Origin: Gemmatimonadaceae bacterium
Lineage (GTDB): Bacteria; Gemmatimonadota; Gemmatimonadetes; Gemmatimonadales; Gemmatimonadaceae
Length of the DNA: 64,000 bases
Direction: 5' to 3'
Assembly (NCBI GenBank): GCA_036273715.1
Contig: DASUHB010000037.1
Coordinates: 100,935-164,934, forward strand
A program made the translations under genes and the position numbers. The notes under the pieces are model-generated. The model saw only the letters and a program-made list of their open reading frames with translations. It had not been told where the DNA came from and did not search any database. Positions 62,842-64,000 of the stretch are shown one piece after another. The first letter of the stretch is position 1. Each line of letters begins with the position of its first letter.

Positions 62842-64000
62842 TGATGCCCCCCGGCGGCCGCGCCGCCCGTCGCCGTCGGGTGCATACCGGCCATCCGGTC
62901 GCCGCCAACGGGGTGATCGCCGATGGTCGCCGACAGCGCCACCGTGCTTCCGGCCGGCGACACGCGGACGTACCCCTGCATTTCCTGGTGCAGCGCCGAG
63001 CAAAAGTCGGTGCAGTAGAACGGATAGACGCCGCTCGCGCGCGGGACCCACTTGAGCGTGCGCGTTTCCCCCGGCGCCAGGATCAGCTCGGCCGCATCCG
63101 TATTGCCTAACACAGCGAAGCCGTGCACGATGTCCCAGTCCTGCTCGATGTTCGTGAGGTGGAAGTAGACGGTGTCGCCAACCGAAATGCCCTCGATGTT
63201 GTCGGGCGAGAAGTGCGACCGGATTGCCGCCATCTTCACGTGTACGGTTTTGCCCTGGCGCGAGATGCCGCCCTCGGCTTCGGTCTTCACCGCCCACGGA
63301 TTGGCGTTCTCCGACAGCGTGTTGAACTTCACCGAGTGGATCAGGCTCGCCGGAAGCGCCTGCGCGTAGTGCGGCTCGCCGATGGTCGGGAAATCGAGCA
63401 GCAGCTGCATCTTGGGTCCGCTGATGTCGTACAGTTGGGCCGACTGATCCATGATCGGTCCGGTAGGCAGATATCGATCTTTGGTGATCTTGTTGAGCGC
63501 GATGACGTACTTGCCCCATGGCGCGCGCGAGTCGCCGCCCGGAATCATCAAGTGGCCGATCGCATAGAAGGTGGGCGTGCGATCCACCACCTCCCAGGTC
63601 CCGAGCTTCCACTTCACGATCTCGGACGAAATGAAGAACGACGTGTACGCGAAGCCCTTGCCGTCGAACTCGGTGTGCAACGGGCCTAACCCGGCGCTCT
63701 TCACTTCGCCGGCCAGCACCGCGTCGTACTTGAGCACGGGAATCCCGTCCACGACCTTGTCGAACGCCTTGGACGCGATCGCCTGCTGCATCTTCGTGAA
63801 CGAGTGTACGGCGATCATCGCGGACAACTTCCCGTTGCCGACGATGTACTCGCCGCTCGGGTCGACGTCCACGCCGTGCGGCGACTTGGGCGTCGGCAGG
63901 AAGTACATGAGACCATCACAGCGCGACGGGTCGAGCACGGTCACGCTGGTCTTTCGCTCGACGCGTGCAGTCGTGGAGTGCTCATCGAGCACGTTGTGGT
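62838..64000 (-). CDS. nosZ: Nitrous oxide reductase NosZ (N-terminal part outside the window)
   Basis: The C-terminal about 387 residues are visible; the frame continues past the right edge. Propeller His ligands of the Cu-Z site are seen in SPHGVDV, GPLHTEF and GEPHYAQ. The C-terminal cupredoxin domain carries the Cu-A site CTDFCSALHQEMQGY and a His in WDIVHGF. It reduces N2O to N2 in the periplasm. The unusual Gly/His-rich tail (ATGGAAAGGHQ) and the neighbouring NosB-like gene fit clade II (Sec-exported) enzymes; the signal peptide cannot be seen. Confidence 0.93.
   Translation of the reverse strand, partial: HNVLDEHSTTARVERKTSVTVLDPSRCDGLMYFLPTPKSPHGVDVDPSGEYIVGNGKLSAMIAVHSFTKMQQAIASKAFDKVVDGIPVLKYDAVLAGEVKSAGLGPLHTEFDGKGFAYTSFFISSEIVKWKLGTWEVVDRTPTFYAIGHLMIPGGDSRAPWGKYVIALNKITKDRYLPTGPIMDQSAQLYDISGPKMQLLLDFPTIGEPHYAQALPASLIHSVKFNTLSENANPWAVKTEAEGGISRQGKTVHVKMAAIRSHFSPDNIEGISVGDTVYFHLTNIEQDWDIVHGFAVLGNTDAAELILAPGETRTLKWVPRASGVYPFYCTDFCSALHQEMQGYVRVSPAGSTVALSATIGDHPVGGDRMAGMHPTATGGAAAGGHQ

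Noticed and set aside
1..64000. CRISPR array or tandem direct repeats
   Set aside because: The regular recurrence of GTTAGGC is dispersed at irregular distances inside genes, with no repeat-spacer structure.

Overview
The window is GC-rich DNA with densely packed genes. Its content points to a soil-type member of the Gemmatimonadota. The evidence is a PadR regulator paired with a duplicated-permease ABC protein, secreted peptidases with PD40 propellers, a clade II type nitrous oxide reductase cluster, and LVIVD-repeat proteins next to a DUF305 protein. There is no rRNA or other taxonomic marker here, so this is an inference. No tRNA, rRNA, CRISPR array, transposase or integrase gene was seen.

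Layout, left to right. 1-9172: secreted or periplasmic peptide and amino-acid enzymes (tricorn-type protease, M28 and M1 peptidases, aldo/keto reductase, gamma-glutamyltransferase family protein). 9173-12813: an intergenic region with two inverted copies of a palindromic repeat, then PadR plus ABC permease. 12840-14767: a TPR-like protein and an Ig-like (BIG2) protein. 14899-24580: an apparent D-amino-acid salvage locus. It holds a VanX dipeptidase fused to a catalytically dead beta-lactamase fold, a D-aminoacylase-like lipoprotein, and a GNAT / N-acylamino-acid racemase / M20 deacylase operon. A divergent GntR regulator with a clear operator and an MFS transporter complete it. 24709-26086: a sulfotransferase and an acetyltransferase. 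26478-35710: a glycan uptake operon (TonB receptor, GH65, a second glycosidase-like protein, Na+/sugar symporter).

35760-40313 is a decaying integrase-less cassette array read on the minus strand. It has three complete attC-like sites, two truncated half-sites, and small cassette genes of which several are frameshifted or interrupted. 40792-41909 holds three small membrane proteins. 41924-50142 is the most striking region: a four-gene minus-strand operon encoding a SLOG-domain four-TM protein, a patatin phospholipase, a degenerate SIR2 domain fused to a TIR domain, and an nSTAND NTPase with coiled coil, TM and TPR-like region. It resembles a bacterial immune or conflict system that combines NAD-related signalling with membrane-attacking effectors.

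50349-51774 has a NIPSNAP protein, an ArsR-type regulator and a gene remnant. 51868-58760 has three paralogous secreted LVIVD-repeat proteins and a Met-rich DUF305 protein linked by ATGA overlaps. 58964-64000 is the nos cluster on the minus strand (nosZ partial, a nosB-like membrane protein, nosD, nosF, nosY, then a cupredoxin).

Across the whole window the heptamer GTTAGGC/GCCTAAC recurs about 90 times by eye, in every reading frame and on both strands. About 7 would be expected from base composition. It is identical to the core of the attC sites in the cassette array.
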